Below, piece after piece: positions 44,424 to 52,734 of a stretch of 64,000 nucleotides of DNA. The stretch covers positions 1 to 64,000 of the forward strand of contig CAZDEE010000005.1 in NCBI GenBank assembly GCA_964504595.1. Reading direction: 5' to 3'. A program made the position numbers and the translations under genes. A model generated the notes under the pieces. It saw nothing but the letters and a program-made list of their open reading frames with translations, had not been told where the DNA came from and searched no databases. Numbering within the stretch: the first letter of the stretch is position 1; each line of letters starts with the position of its first letter. This DNA is from CAG-826 sp964504595 (GTDB lineage: Bacteria; Bacillota_I; Bacilli_A; RFN20; CAG-826).

Positions 44424-44643
44424 AAGGAGGAAATGAAAATGAAAGAGATAATTATTAATGTTAATGGAATGATGTGTAATCATTGTAAAGCACATGTTGA
44501 AAATGCCTTACTTGAAGTAGAAGGAGTTATCGAAGCAAATGCATCATTAGAAGAAAAGAACGTCACTATAAAATATAATGGTGATATTAATCGTGATGAA
44601 TTTATTTCTGCGATTATGAACGCGGGATATGAGGCAAAATAAT
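44424..44643 (+). repeat. copy 2 of the 220-bp copZ duplication
   Basis: Second copy of 43036-43255, holding a complete free-standing copZ with its own ribosome site. Confidence 0.93.
44439..44642 (+). CDS. copZ: copper chaperone (heavy-metal-associated domain)
   Basis: 67 residues. One HMA domain with the Cu(I) site MMCNHC and the C-terminal INRDEFISAIMNAGYEAK, which is closer to the family consensus than the copy fused to CopA. The first ATG at 44433 is only two bases from AAGGAGG, so 44439 was chosen. Its stop overlaps the start of the MBL hydrolase gene (TAATG). It hands Cu(I) to CopA or CsoR. Confidence 0.92.
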   Translation: MKEIIINVNGMMCNHCKAHVENALLEVEGVIEANASLEEKNVTIKYNGDINRDEFISAIMNAGYEAK

Positions 44644-45244
44644 GTCGAAGTTATTATATATTGGACATGGTGCTGTTCGTATTATCTCCAATAATGGAAA
44701 AGTATTATATTTAGATCCATTTTTAGGAGATGGGTATGATTTAGAAGCGGATTATGTTTTAATAACACATGAACATTATGATCATACAGCAATTGAAAAA
44801 CTTAAGTTAAAAGAAAGCACAATTATTATTCGTTCATTTGATATGATTACTTCAGATGGTTATAAAAAAATTAATTTAGATGATTTTGAAGTTGAAGCTA
44901 CAGAAGCTTATAATACTAATCATAAAAAGAGTGAATGCGTCGGCTATTTAATTAAGGTTGATGGGGTATTACTTTATTTTAGTGGTGATACTTCATTAAC
45001 TTCACAGATGGATTCATTAAAAGAAAGAAAAATAGATTATGCATTTTTCTGTGGTGATGGAATCTATAATATGAATATCGATGAGGCATCTATATGCGCT
45101 TATAAAGTACAAGCAAAGGTGAGTATTCCATATCATTTATATCCAGATCATTTATTTGATGAATCTTTAGCGGAAAGGTTTACCGCACCAAAAAGATTTA
45201 TTATGTATCCTAATCAAGAAATTGAAATATTTAAGCAAAAATAA
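44642..45244 (+). CDS. metallo-beta-lactamase-fold hydrolase (UlaG-like)
   Basis: 200 residues. The zinc motif HEHYDH is at 43-48, with Asp-rich YLDPF before it and FSGDTS plus a late PYHLYPDH for the other ligands. The small size and lack of a large insert match UlaG-like or YfmL-type MBL hydrolases of unknown substrate. Translation is coupled to copZ by a TAATG overlap, so it belongs to the copper operon, perhaps by chance of the duplication. Strong terminator follows. Confidence 0.87.
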   Translation: MSKLLYIGHGAVRIISNNGKVLYLDPFLGDGYDLEADYVLITHEHYDHTAIEKLKLKESTIIIRSFDMITSDGYKKINLDDFEVEATEAYNTNHKKSECVGYLIKVDGVLLYFSGDTSLTSQMDSLKERKIDYAFFCGDGIYNMNIDEASICAYKVQAKVSIPYHLYPDHLFDESLAERFTAPKRFIMYPNQEIEIFKQK

Positions 45245-45266
45245 AAGGGGCGTTAACCCCTTTTTT
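45243..45266. terminator. bidirectional terminator
   Basis: AAAAGGGG/CCCCTTTT stem with a six-base loop. T run on the plus strand; serves the convergent YbjN-like gene less well. Confidence 0.85.
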
Positions 45267-45277
45267 AAAAAAATTAA

Positions 45278-45745
45278 TTATTCGTGTAATTTGCCACAAA
45301 CATCATCGACGATACTAACCGCACGATTTAAGAGTTCGAAGCATTCATCACCGAGTGAATCTCCACTGACGACTGCATCTAAAGCTGCGGTGAATTCGTT
45401 ATCGCTATCAACGTAGAAACGTAACCAACGATATGAATAGCACATGCTATTACAGAATTCATAAGCATCATTAAGTTGGCTTGCATCGAATTTTTCAATT
45501 GAGAAAACACGGAGAGCGAATGATAAACCATCATCATCAAAGATAAATGTAAAGGTTAAACTTTCGAAATTATCACCTTTGTAGTTAATGTAAATAATTG
45601 GTTTTTCATCATGTAAATCATATTTGATTTTTTCTGAATCTAATTTTCTAACGAATGCATCTCTTGCTGAGAATCCATCAGTTACGCCTTTAAATTTAAA
45701 ACCGCCACCGGTACTACTGCTTCCACTTGATTTTTTTCCAAACAT
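45278..45745 (-). CDS. YbjN-domain protein
   Basis: 155 residues. A Gly/Ser-rich N terminus (GKKSSGSSSTGGG) is followed by a YbjN fold. Recognisable parts are FTFIFDDDGLSFALRVFSIEKFD and the C-terminal VDSDNEFTAALDAVVSGDSL then CFELLNRAVSIVDDV. YbjN proteins are linked to stress or motility control; the mechanism is unknown. AAAAGGAGTG precedes the ATG. Monocistronic. Confidence 0.8.
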   Translation of the reverse strand: MFGKKSSGSSSTGGGFKFKGVTDGFSARDAFVRKLDSEKIKYDLHDEKPIIYINYKGDNFESLTFTFIFDDDGLSFALRVFSIEKFDASQLNDAYEFCNSMCYSYRWLRFYVDSDNEFTAALDAVVSGDSLGDECFELLNRAVSIVDDVCGKLHE

Positions 45746-45912
45746 TTTAACAACACTCCTTTTCTTTGTTCATGCTTTTAGTATAATATGTAACAAATAT
45801 AAAATCAAGTTATTAATTATATGAAAATTAAAATAAAATGATTTTAAGAAAAAATGTCGTTTTTGTCATATTTTTGTAATAAATAATTATTATTTTATGA
45901 GGTTGAATAAAT

Positions 45913-46419
45913 ATGAAAAAATCGAATTTATATCGGGATTTATTATTGGTAAGTAATTTATATCCTAACAGAATCGCTTTTAAAAAGAAGTTATATCGAT
46001 TAACTTATCGTAAATTGATAAAATTAATTGATACAGTATCAAGATATTTATATTCATTAGGTTTTAAGAAAGGAGATTTAATTTCTATTGTTAGTGATTA
46101 TAAGAAAGAAAATTTAATACTTTTTTATGCATCATCAAAGATTGGGCTTAATATTAAGGAAATTGACTTTAAAAATAAAGCTTTAATTGGAACTTTAGAA
46201 AGTAATGGATATATTATTGATATTGTTAGAAATAAGCACTATGTTCATCATAATTATAAATACCTAAAATGGAATAATATTTTTTTAAATTCATTTAATT
46301 TTTATTTGCCAATTTTTAATGGAAAAAGTGAAATTAATTATTTTAAAAAGATCCATGAAAAATTGATTTTAAATAATAAGCGAATAGTTTTAAATAAGTA
46401 TAATTTAAAAAAAGGTTAA
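45913..46419 (+). CDS. N-terminal stump of an AMP-binding (acyl-CoA synthetase-like) protein
   Basis: 168 residues. Residues 5-80 match the start of adenylate-forming enzymes (YPNRIAFKKKLYRLTYRKL, LYSLGFKKGDLISIVSDYKKENLILFYASSKIGLNIKEID). The protein stops before the ATP-binding and adenylation motifs; a normal enzyme has about 500 residues. The second half is Asn/Lys/Tyr-rich and unlike the family. GAGGTTGAATAA precedes the ATG. It is either a decaying gene or a short protein with a new role. No downstream part of the gene is seen before 46507. Confidence 0.65.
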   Translation: MKKSNLYRDLLLVSNLYPNRIAFKKKLYRLTYRKLIKLIDTVSRYLYSLGFKKGDLISIVSDYKKENLILFYASSKIGLNIKEIDFKNKALIGTLESNGYIIDIVRNKHYVHHNYKYLKWNNIFLNSFNFYLPIFNGKSEINYFKKIHEKLILNNKRIVLNKYNLKKG

Positions 46420-46506
46420 AATATTAAATAAAATTTAATATCGATTGTAATTTTTTTAAAAAAAGTTATATTATTTATATATAAAAAAACATTGGATGTG
46501 AAATAA

Positions 46507-47532
46507 ATGAACAAATTAATTTTCTTTAAGTCGTTAGAAAAAGCTGTTAAAGAATTGCCTTTAGATGATCAAAAAATGATTATTAAAGAATATGAATTTC
46601 GTTATCAACAAGAGAAAATGAAAGGCCGTAAAGATAAAGAAATAATCGGTTCTTTTGGTTCGCCTAATGAAATTGTTGAAGCATATTTAGCAAAAAGAAA
46701 AGTGGAAGTATCGGTTAATTTAAATACAGAATTAACTTCCACTGATGGTTCAACTACTTATCAAGCTGTTTATGAAGCTAGGAAAGAAGAATTAATAACT
46801 GAAAAAGAAGAAACTACTGAAAAAGAAGAAGTTGTTGTGGAAGTTAATCCGAATTTAGAGCTTGAAGTTACTTCTAAAGAGGAAACTATTGAAGAAGAAA
46901 TTGCAATAGAAGAAAAATCAGATGAAGAAACTGAACAAGAAATAACTACAAATAAGGTTGAAGAAACAATAATGGTTAATGAAGAAGTAACAACTGTAGA
47001 AAATGAAAAAACAGAAGCAAATAATGAAAAACGTTCTGGTTCTAAAGAAACAATTTTAGAAGTTAATCCAAATCTAAAAATTGAAGTTCCGGTTAAACAT
47101 GAAGCGGTTGTTGAAGAAAAGGCTGAGGAGACATCAAAAAAGAAATCAAAAAAAGAAAAGAAGAAGGATAAAAAAGATAAGAAAGATGAAACAAAGGAAA
47201 AGCAAGAAAAATCGATAAAGAAGATTCCTGCTGTACTTATTCCTTTATGGCTTATATTAATTATTCTTGTCTTAGGATTAGATTTAGTAATTGGGTTATT
47301 ATATATTCCATTTACTTTCTTAGGATTTGGTATTTTCCTTTTTGGAATATATGTTTTAGTGGGTTCTGTTATGTTTTTTATGTCAGCAAACATTTTTAAT
47401 GGATTGTTTCAAGCGGGAATTGGAGTCCTAATTTTAGTACTAAGTGTAGTATTTATTTCATTAGTGAATTTAATTCTTAAGAAATCTTGGAAACTTTTAG
47501 GAACTATGTTTAGAATGATGAGAGGTAAATAG
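46507..47532 (+). CDS. HAAS (DUF1700)-type membrane protein with charged central region
   Basis: 341 residues. The N terminus (1-65, LEKAVKELPLDDQKMIIKEYEFRY, GSFGSPNEIVEAYL) is a HAAS/DUF1700 domain. Residues about 85-235 are Glu/Lys/Thr-rich and probably disordered, with an imperfect repeat around VEVNPNLELEV and LEVNPNLKIEV. Three membrane helices fill 240-330. HAAS proteins occur beside PadR regulators and DUF4097 proteins. The DUF4097 partner follows two bases later, but no PadR gene is present here. The ribosome site is weak (TTGGATGTG). Confidence 0.78.
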   Translation: MNKLIFFKSLEKAVKELPLDDQKMIIKEYEFRYQQEKMKGRKDKEIIGSFGSPNEIVEAYLAKRKVEVSVNLNTELTSTDGSTTYQAVYEARKEELITEKEETTEKEEVVVEVNPNLELEVTSKEETIEEEIAIEEKSDEETEQEITTNKVEETIMVNEEVTTVENEKTEANNEKRSGSKETILEVNPNLKIEVPVKHEAVVEEKAEETSKKKSKKEKKKDKKDKKDETKEKQEKSIKKIPAVLIPLWLILIILVLGLDLVIGLLYIPFTFLGFGIFLFGIYVLVGSVMFFMSANIFNGLFQAGIGVLILVLSVVFISLVNLILKKSWKLLGTMFRMMRGK

Positions 47533-47534
47533 AT

Positions 47535-48224
47535 ATGAAAAAGAAATATGTTGCTTTAATTATTTTTACCACGATTGGTATAGGATTATCTCTTGCAGGT
47601 GCAATTGGCTTAAATTTTGATCTTTCTTCTGTTACTGCCGGTGCTGAATTTAAAGAAATAGAAGAGAAATATTCTTTAATTAAAAATGAAGAAGAGACAT
47701 TGAATATTAATGTTAGTTCTAGTAAAGTTCAAATTGTGAAATCAAGTAGTGATGAAATAGAGGTAAGTTATATAAGCGATGAAGCTGTTCTTTTATATGA
47801 AGAAAATTTATTGAGCTTTGTTCCAAAAATAAAGTTAGATTATTGGTATAATCCCTTTGCTACTTTATCTTCCCAATATGAAATTAAAATAGGTTTACCT
47901 GAAAATGGTTATAAGCATTTAAATATCTACGCAAATGCATCAACTTTAAGCATTAGCGAAATGGGATTTGCTTCGATTAATTTAAAAGCTTCTGCATGTG
48001 ATATTAAATTAGAAACTATTGTGGTTGATGAATTAGAATTTTTAATTTCCGCTTGTTCTTTAAATGCTAAATTAATGGGAACAAGAGATGATTATTTTGT
48101 TGATATAAAGACAAGTATGGGTAGTTGTAATATTAATGAAAATGATAATAATCCGGAAAAAGTTTATTCTAAAAGTATTACTGGTATTGTAAATACAGGG
48201 GCTGCGATTGTTAATTTTGCATAG
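47535..48224 (+). CDS. DUF4097-family exported protein
   Basis: 229 residues. One N-terminal membrane helix (5-25, VALIIFTTIGIGLSLAGAIGL) anchors a beta-helix-like DUF4097 domain (NINVSSSKVQIVKSSSDEIEVSYISD; ANASTLSISEMGF; LKASACDIKLETI). Domain and position next to a HAAS gene match the common HAAS-DUF4097 pair thought to watch the envelope. Translation is probably coupled to the gene upstream. Function unknown. Confidence 0.8.
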   Translation: MKKKYVALIIFTTIGIGLSLAGAIGLNFDLSSVTAGAEFKEIEEKYSLIKNEEETLNINVSSSKVQIVKSSSDEIEVSYISDEAVLLYEENLLSFVPKIKLDYWYNPFATLSSQYEIKIGLPENGYKHLNIYANASTLSISEMGFASINLKASACDIKLETIVVDELEFLISACSLNAKLMGTRDDYFVDIKTSMGSCNINENDNNPEKVYSKSITGIVNTGAAIVNFA

Positions 48225-48263
48225 TTTATAATTATTTTGTTCATACTACATTTGGGTGATAGT

Positions 48264-48734
48264 ATGAATGAAACAAAATTAATGAAGAGATTTTTAGCCT
48301 CAGTAAAAATGGGTAATCGAATTATAAGAAATATTGAAACAAGGACATCTTCTTTAGAGATAAGAAAACTATGGGTTGATATTTTGAATTCTTTTGCGGT
48401 GCATGAAAACAATATTGTTACGGTTATGGAAAAACTAGATGTCAATACCGATGTTGATTTATCAATCATGCAGAAGATGGCTATTTGTATGCAAAAAAGC
48501 AAATTAAAAGGCAATGATGATGTTGAATTATTACTTCTGGGTGTTGAAGGACTTGAAATGGGTATGGTTGGATCATTAAAGTTTATACACGTTAATGAAG
48601 CAATCAATGAGGAATTTATTTTAGAAGTAATTGCAATCTATGATGAATATGAAAGAAGTTTTAATAGAGTTGTTAAAAAGATTAAAGAGTATTTAAATTT
48701 AGATTATAGAAGATCAAAAAAGAATGACTTATAA
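48264..48734 (+). CDS. hypothetical helical cytoplasmic protein
   Basis: 156 residues, almost all helix-forming, with heptad-like Leu/Ile spacing and no membrane segment or signal peptide. It could be a four-helix bundle (MKRFLASVKMGNRIIRNIE; KLWVDILNSFAVHENNIVTVMEKL; FIHVNEAINEEFILEVIAIYDEYERSFNRV). GGGTGATAGT precedes the ATG at 48264; the frame opening at 48237 is unsupported. No metal-binding pattern of ferritins is complete. Family not recognised. Confidence 0.6.
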   Translation: MNETKLMKRFLASVKMGNRIIRNIETRTSSLEIRKLWVDILNSFAVHENNIVTVMEKLDVNTDVDLSIMQKMAICMQKSKLKGNDDVELLLLGVEGLEMGMVGSLKFIHVNEAINEEFILEVIAIYDEYERSFNRVVKKIKEYLNLDYRRSKKNDL

Positions 48735-48885
48735 ATATTATGTTAAAACAGTATTTTAGAATTAAAATAGCTTTTTTTTAAGGCATCAATTATGAATATC
48801 ATAGTTGATGTTTTATTTATGCATATTTTATTGTTTTAGATATTATTTATTAACTTAATTTATTACTCTTTTAATAGTTCTATAA

Positions 48886-48913
48886 TTGACAAAAACAATT
48901 GTTTTGATATACT
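48886..48913 (+). promoter_or_regulatory. promoter of the manganese riboswitch-ATPase unit, with palindromic spacer
   Basis: TTGACA (48886-48891), 16-base spacer, TATACT (48908-48913). The spacer holds the perfect palindrome AAAACAATTGTTTT (48893-48906). The gap 48735-48885 shows only an AT-rich repeat near 48786-48815 and nothing else. Confidence 0.7.
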
Positions 48914-48917
48914 ATAA

Positions 48918-49060
48918 CTAACTCGTGAGGGAGTAAGAAGCGTAGTAAAACTACGGGGCGAAGTCAACAATCGATGTTAAAAAAAACATCTGGCTAGCCT
49001 TAAAATATGAGACTCATGTAGAGCAGCGTTTGCGATACATGGTGGATTAAAAATGAATTA
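48918..49060 (+). promoter_or_regulatory. yybP-ykoY manganese riboswitch
   Basis: The conserved pieces of this class are present in order: GAGGGAGTA (near 48926), GAAGTCAACAA (48960-48970) and GAGACTCATGTAGAGC (49009-49024). Between them are the hairpins CGTAG/CTACG and GATGTT/AACATC. The segment CATGTA...TACATG (49015-49041) closes a late hairpin. A terminator follows at 49061. Class identified from memory of its sequence signature. The downstream P-type ATPase is a known type of target. Confidence 0.85.
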
Positions 49061-49092
49061 CCTAAGTGTGGCAAATGCATTTAGGTTTTTTT
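49061..49092 (+). terminator. terminator in the riboswitch expression platform
   Basis: CCTAAGTG/CATTTAGG stem (one G-T pair), nine-base loop, then seven T. It lies 24 bases before the ATPase start codon, so it must be bypassed when the ligand is bound. Confidence 0.82.
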
Positions 49093-49115
49093 ATTTAAAT
49101 AAGAGGTGAAAGTTA

Positions 49116-51776
49116 ATGAATGAGTATTTAAAAGGAAAAGAACAAGTTTTAAAAGAGCAAGCTACTTCAGAAAGTGGTTTATCTTTAGAGGATGTTAAAC
49201 TACGACAAGAAAAATATGGTAAGAACAAATTAGCGGACGCTAAAAAAACACCTTTGATTATTAAATTTCTTCTTGAATTTAAAGATCCAATGGTTTTAAT
49301 TTTAATAGCCGCGGCAATTGTTTCATTAGTACTTGCAATTGTAGAAAATGAATCATTCGCTGATACCATTATTATTTTAGCGGTTGTTATGATTAATGCT
49401 ATTCTTGGAGTTATTCAAGAAAACAAAGCTGAAAAAGCGATTGAAGCGTTACAAGAGATGTCTCGTGCGACAAGTAAGGTTATAAGAAATGATCATGTTA
49501 TGGTTGTTAATGCTGAAGATTTAGTTCCAGGTGACATCGTTCTTCTTGAAGCGGGTGATGCAGTTCCAGCCGATGCTAGAATTATTGAATGCGCAAGTTT
49601 AAAAGTTGAAGAAGCCGCTCTTACAGGAGAATCAGTCCCAGTATTAAAAACTTCAGATGTTATCGCTAAGGAAGAAAAAGAAATTCTTCTTGGAGATCGT
49701 AAAAATATGCTTTATATGGGTAGTAATGTTGTTTATGGACGTGCTAAAGCGATTATCGTTTCAACGGGTATGGATACTGAGATGGGTAAAATCGCCACGG
49801 CATTAACCGAAGCTAAAGAAGGCGATACTCCATTACAAAAGAAACTCAATCAATTAAGTAAAATCTTAACAATTTTAGTTTTAATTATTTGTGTGATTAT
49901 CTTTGCTGTTGGATTAATTACTGATGGCTTTGAAGTTGAGGCTATTTTAGGCTCATTTATGACTGCAATTTCTTTAGCAGTTGCGGCAATTCCTGAAGGC
50001 TTAGCCGCGGTCGTAACTATCGTTTTATCAATTGGTGTAACTAAAATGTCTAAACGTAATGCCACAATTAGAAAATTAACCGCAGTTGAAACATTAGGTT
50101 GTACACAAGTTATTTGTTCAGATAAAACTGGAACATTAACTCAAAATAAAATGACAGTTGTTGAACAATATTCAAATGATGAAATATTATTAGCAAGAGC
50201 TATGGCGTTATGTTCAGATGCTGAACTTGAAGAATGTGGTTCTGTAGGTGAACCGACAGAATGTGCATTAGTTAATTACGCAAAAAAATTAGATTTAGAT
50301 AAGAATGAATTAAAAATTTCATATCCTCGTGTAGGAGAAGCACCATTTGATTCTTTAAGAAAAATGATGTCTACGGTTCATAATTATAATGGACAAATAA
50401 TTCAATATACTAAAGGCGCTCCAGATGAAGTGTTAAAGAGATGTAATTATTATTGGAATGGTAGTGAAATGATCCCTTTAACTGAGTCACTTAAACAAGA
50501 AATTTTAGCTGCAAATAAAAATATGGCTTCAAAAGCATTACGTATATTATGTGCGGCGATGAAAATCTTAGATGGGGTTCCTTATTCCTTTGCGGCAGAA
50601 GATATTGAAAATGATTTATGTTATGTTGGCTTAGTCGGTATGATTGATCCAATTAGACCAGAAGTTAAAGTCGCTATTGAGCAATGTAAAGATGCTGGTA
50701 TAAGAGCGGTTATGATTACTGGTGATCATATTGATACAGCTGTAGCTATTGCTAAACAATTAGGTATTTTAGAAGATGAATCACAAGCGATAACTGGTGC
50801 TGATTTAAATAATATGAGCGATGAAGAATTAATTGCTAATATTGGTAATTATAGTGTATATGCCCGTGTTCAACCTGAACATAAAGTTCGTATTGTTAAA
50901 GCATGGCAAGCTTTAGGAAAAGTTACCGCGATGACCGGTGATGGTGTTAATGATGCTCCATCAATTAAAAATGCTGATATTGGTGTTGGTATGGGTATTA
51001 CTGGTACCGATGTTACTAAAAATGTTGCTGATATGGTTTTAGCGGATGATAATTTTGCGACTATTGTTTCTGCAGTTGAAGAAGGTAGAAGAATTTATGA
51101 CAATATTCGAAAATCAATTCAATTCTTACTTTCAAGTAATCTTGCGGAAGTTATTTCGGTCTTTGTATCTTCTTTAATCGGATTTAAGATTTTAAAACCT
51201 GCTCACTTATTATGGATTAATTTAATTACTGATAGTATTCCGGCAATTGCCTTAGGTATGGAAGATAGTGAACATGATATTATGAAACGTGAACCTCGTA
51301 ATCCTAAAGATGGTATCTTCTCTAATGGATTAGGTGTCGATGTTGTGGTTCAAGGTTTATTAGTTTCATTAATAACATTAGTTTCCTTCTTCGTCGGTCA
51401 CTATATTGAATGGGTTGATGTAGCGGATACTGGCATTAAGTTCTGGGATTTCTTACATGGAGGAGAAAGTCCAGATGGTATGACAATGGCATTTTTAACT
51501 CTTTCCTTTGTTGAGTTATTCCATGCGTTTAATATGCGTTCCCGTAAAGAATCCATCTTTACAATTAAAAAACAAAATATGGTTTTATGGGGTGCGACTA
51601 TTGCTTCTTTAGTTTTAACGACTATGGTAATTTATGTTCCATTCTTAAGCGACGCTTTTGGATTTACAAGTATTAGCTTTATTGAATATATAGTAGCTAT
51701 CGCTTTAGCGTTAACAATTATTCCAATTATGGAATTAATAAAGTTAGTTCAAAGATCAATTAAAAAGAATAAATAG
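49116..51776 (+). CDS. PII-type cation-transporting ATPase, probable Mn2+ (or Ca2+) exporter
   Basis: 886 residues, ten predicted helices. Standard motifs: LTGESVP, phosphorylation site DKTGTLTQNK, KGAPDE, TGDGVNDAP. Cation-site helices show PEGLA in M4 and NLITDS in M6, as in Ca2+/Mn2+ pumps of the PIIA type. The manganese riboswitch upstream favours Mn2+ efflux as the main role. GAGGTGAAAGTTA precedes the ATG at 49116. Monocistronic, with terminators on both sides. Confidence 0.93.
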   Translation: MNEYLKGKEQVLKEQATSESGLSLEDVKLRQEKYGKNKLADAKKTPLIIKFLLEFKDPMVLILIAAAIVSLVLAIVENESFADTIIILAVVMINAILGVIQENKAEKAIEALQEMSRATSKVIRNDHVMVVNAEDLVPGDIVLLEAGDAVPADARIIECASLKVEEAALTGESVPVLKTSDVIAKEEKEILLGDRKNMLYMGSNVVYGRAKAIIVSTGMDTEMGKIATALTEAKEGDTPLQKKLNQLSKILTILVLIICVIIFAVGLITDGFEVEAILGSFMTAISLAVAAIPEGLAAVVTIVLSIGVTKMSKRNATIRKLTAVETLGCTQVICSDKTGTLTQNKMTVVEQYSNDEILLARAMALCSDAELEECGSVGEPTECALVNYAKKLDLDKNELKISYPRVGEAPFDSLRKMMSTVHNYNGQIIQYTKGAPDEVLKRCNYYWNGSEMIPLTESLKQEILAANKNMASKALRILCAAMKILDGVPYSFAAEDIENDLCYVGLVGMIDPIRPEVKVAIEQCKDAGIRAVMITGDHIDTAVAIAKQLGILEDESQAITGADLNNMSDEELIANIGNYSVYARVQPEHKVRIVKAWQALGKVTAMTGDGVNDAPSIKNADIGVGMGITGTDVTKNVADMVLADDNFATIVSAVEEGRRIYDNIRKSIQFLLSSNLAEVISVFVSSLIGFKILKPAHLLWINLITDSIPAIALGMEDSEHDIMKREPRNPKDGIFSNGLGVDVVVQGLLVSLITLVSFFVGHYIEWVDVADTGIKFWDFLHGGESPDGMTMAFLTLSFVELFHAFNMRSRKESIFTIKKQNMVLWGATIASLVLTTMVIYVPFLSDAFGFTSISFIEYIVAIALALTIIPIMELIKLVQRSIKKNK

Positions 51777-51781
51777 TTATG

Positions 51782-51806
51782 AGGTCATAGAAATATGACC
51801 TTTTTA
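51782..51806 (+). terminator. terminator of the cation ATPase gene
   Basis: AGGTCATA/TATGACCT perfect stem with the loop GAAA, then TTTTT. It overlaps the end of the convergent ZIP gene. Confidence 0.9.
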
Positions 51807-52592
51807 TATGATTTCTAATAGGATCATAATGGCAAATCCGAACATAAAGGCCCATATTCCATAATGTTCAAAGCCGTCTTTTCTAGCGGATGGTAACAAT
51901 TCATCGATAGTTACATAAATCATTGAACCGGCGCCAAAAGCAAGTAACCAGGACATTAAGGATGATATCGAAGTGGCTAAAATAATTCCAATAATACCGA
52001 ATATAGGCTCAACACTCCCACTTAATATACTTAATATAAATGCTTTTCCTTTTGATAATCCTTCATCATGAAGAGGTATTGCGACTGCAGAACTTTCTGG
52101 AAAGTTTTGAATAGACATACCGATAGCTAATGATAAAGCGCTTATCATTGCTTCTTCTGTTTTTAAGGCTAATGCTCCTCCACAAGCAAATCCCACAGAT
52201 AGACCTTCAGGAATATTATGAATTGTGACCGCAAGAACAAATTTTATTTGTCTTGATATTTTATTGTTTTTGATTCCTTCTTCATTTTCGCTATTATGAT
52301 GGAAATGTGGGATGATTTTATCAAGAATAAATAATATTAGTCCTCCTAATAAAAATCCTCCAACAACCGGGATAAAAGAAAAAAGGTAATAGGTTTCTTT
52401 TGCTCTTTCAATTGATGGTAATAGTAATCCAAATAAACCAGCACAAATCATAATGCCACTGGTAAAGCCTAATATGGCATTGCTTACTTTACTAGATAGT
52501 TGTTTTCTAATAAAGAAAACGGTTGTTGCTCCAAGAACGTTAGCAAAAAATACTACGCTAAATGAAATAATGGTAATAAGTATTGGTGTCAT
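51804..52592 (-). CDS. ZIP-family metal transporter (ZupT-like)
   Basis: 262 residues with eight predicted helices. The metal-site motifs of ZIP proteins are visible: HNIPEGLS in helix 4 and QNFPESSA in helix 5. A His-rich loop (HFHHNS) lies between helices 3 and 4. It would bring Zn2+, Fe2+ or Mn2+ into the cell. The GTG at 52601 is too near the AAGGATG site, so the ATG at 52592 was chosen. Convergent with the exporter, so import and export of a divalent metal lie side by side. Confidence 0.92.
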   Translation of the reverse strand: MTPILITIISFSVVFFANVLGATTVFFIRKQLSSKVSNAILGFTSGIMICAGLFGLLLPSIERAKETYYLFSFIPVVGGFLLGGLILFILDKIIPHFHHNSENEEGIKNNKISRQIKFVLAVTIHNIPEGLSVGFACGGALALKTEEAMISALSLAIGMSIQNFPESSAVAIPLHDEGLSKGKAFILSILSGSVEPIFGIIGIILATSISSLMSWLLAFGAGSMIYVTIDELLPSARKDGFEHYGIWAFMFGFAIMILLEII

Positions 52593-52734
52593 TATTGTCA
52601 CATCCTTACTTTATTAGTTTATTCACTTTTTAAGAAAACGAAATTAAATATTTTACATTTAATAATTTGCTTTATTTTAGATTGTTCGCTTTTTATTTGG
52701 AAGTTTGTCCATACTAAAAATGAGGTGAATATTA

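Noticed and set aside
46770..47393. Long open frame on the minus strand opposite the HAAS gene
   Set aside because: It mirrors the Glu/Lys/Thr-rich plus-strand region as Ser/Phe/Thr-rich sequence, has no domain and no ribosome site. It is a shadow of biased composition.
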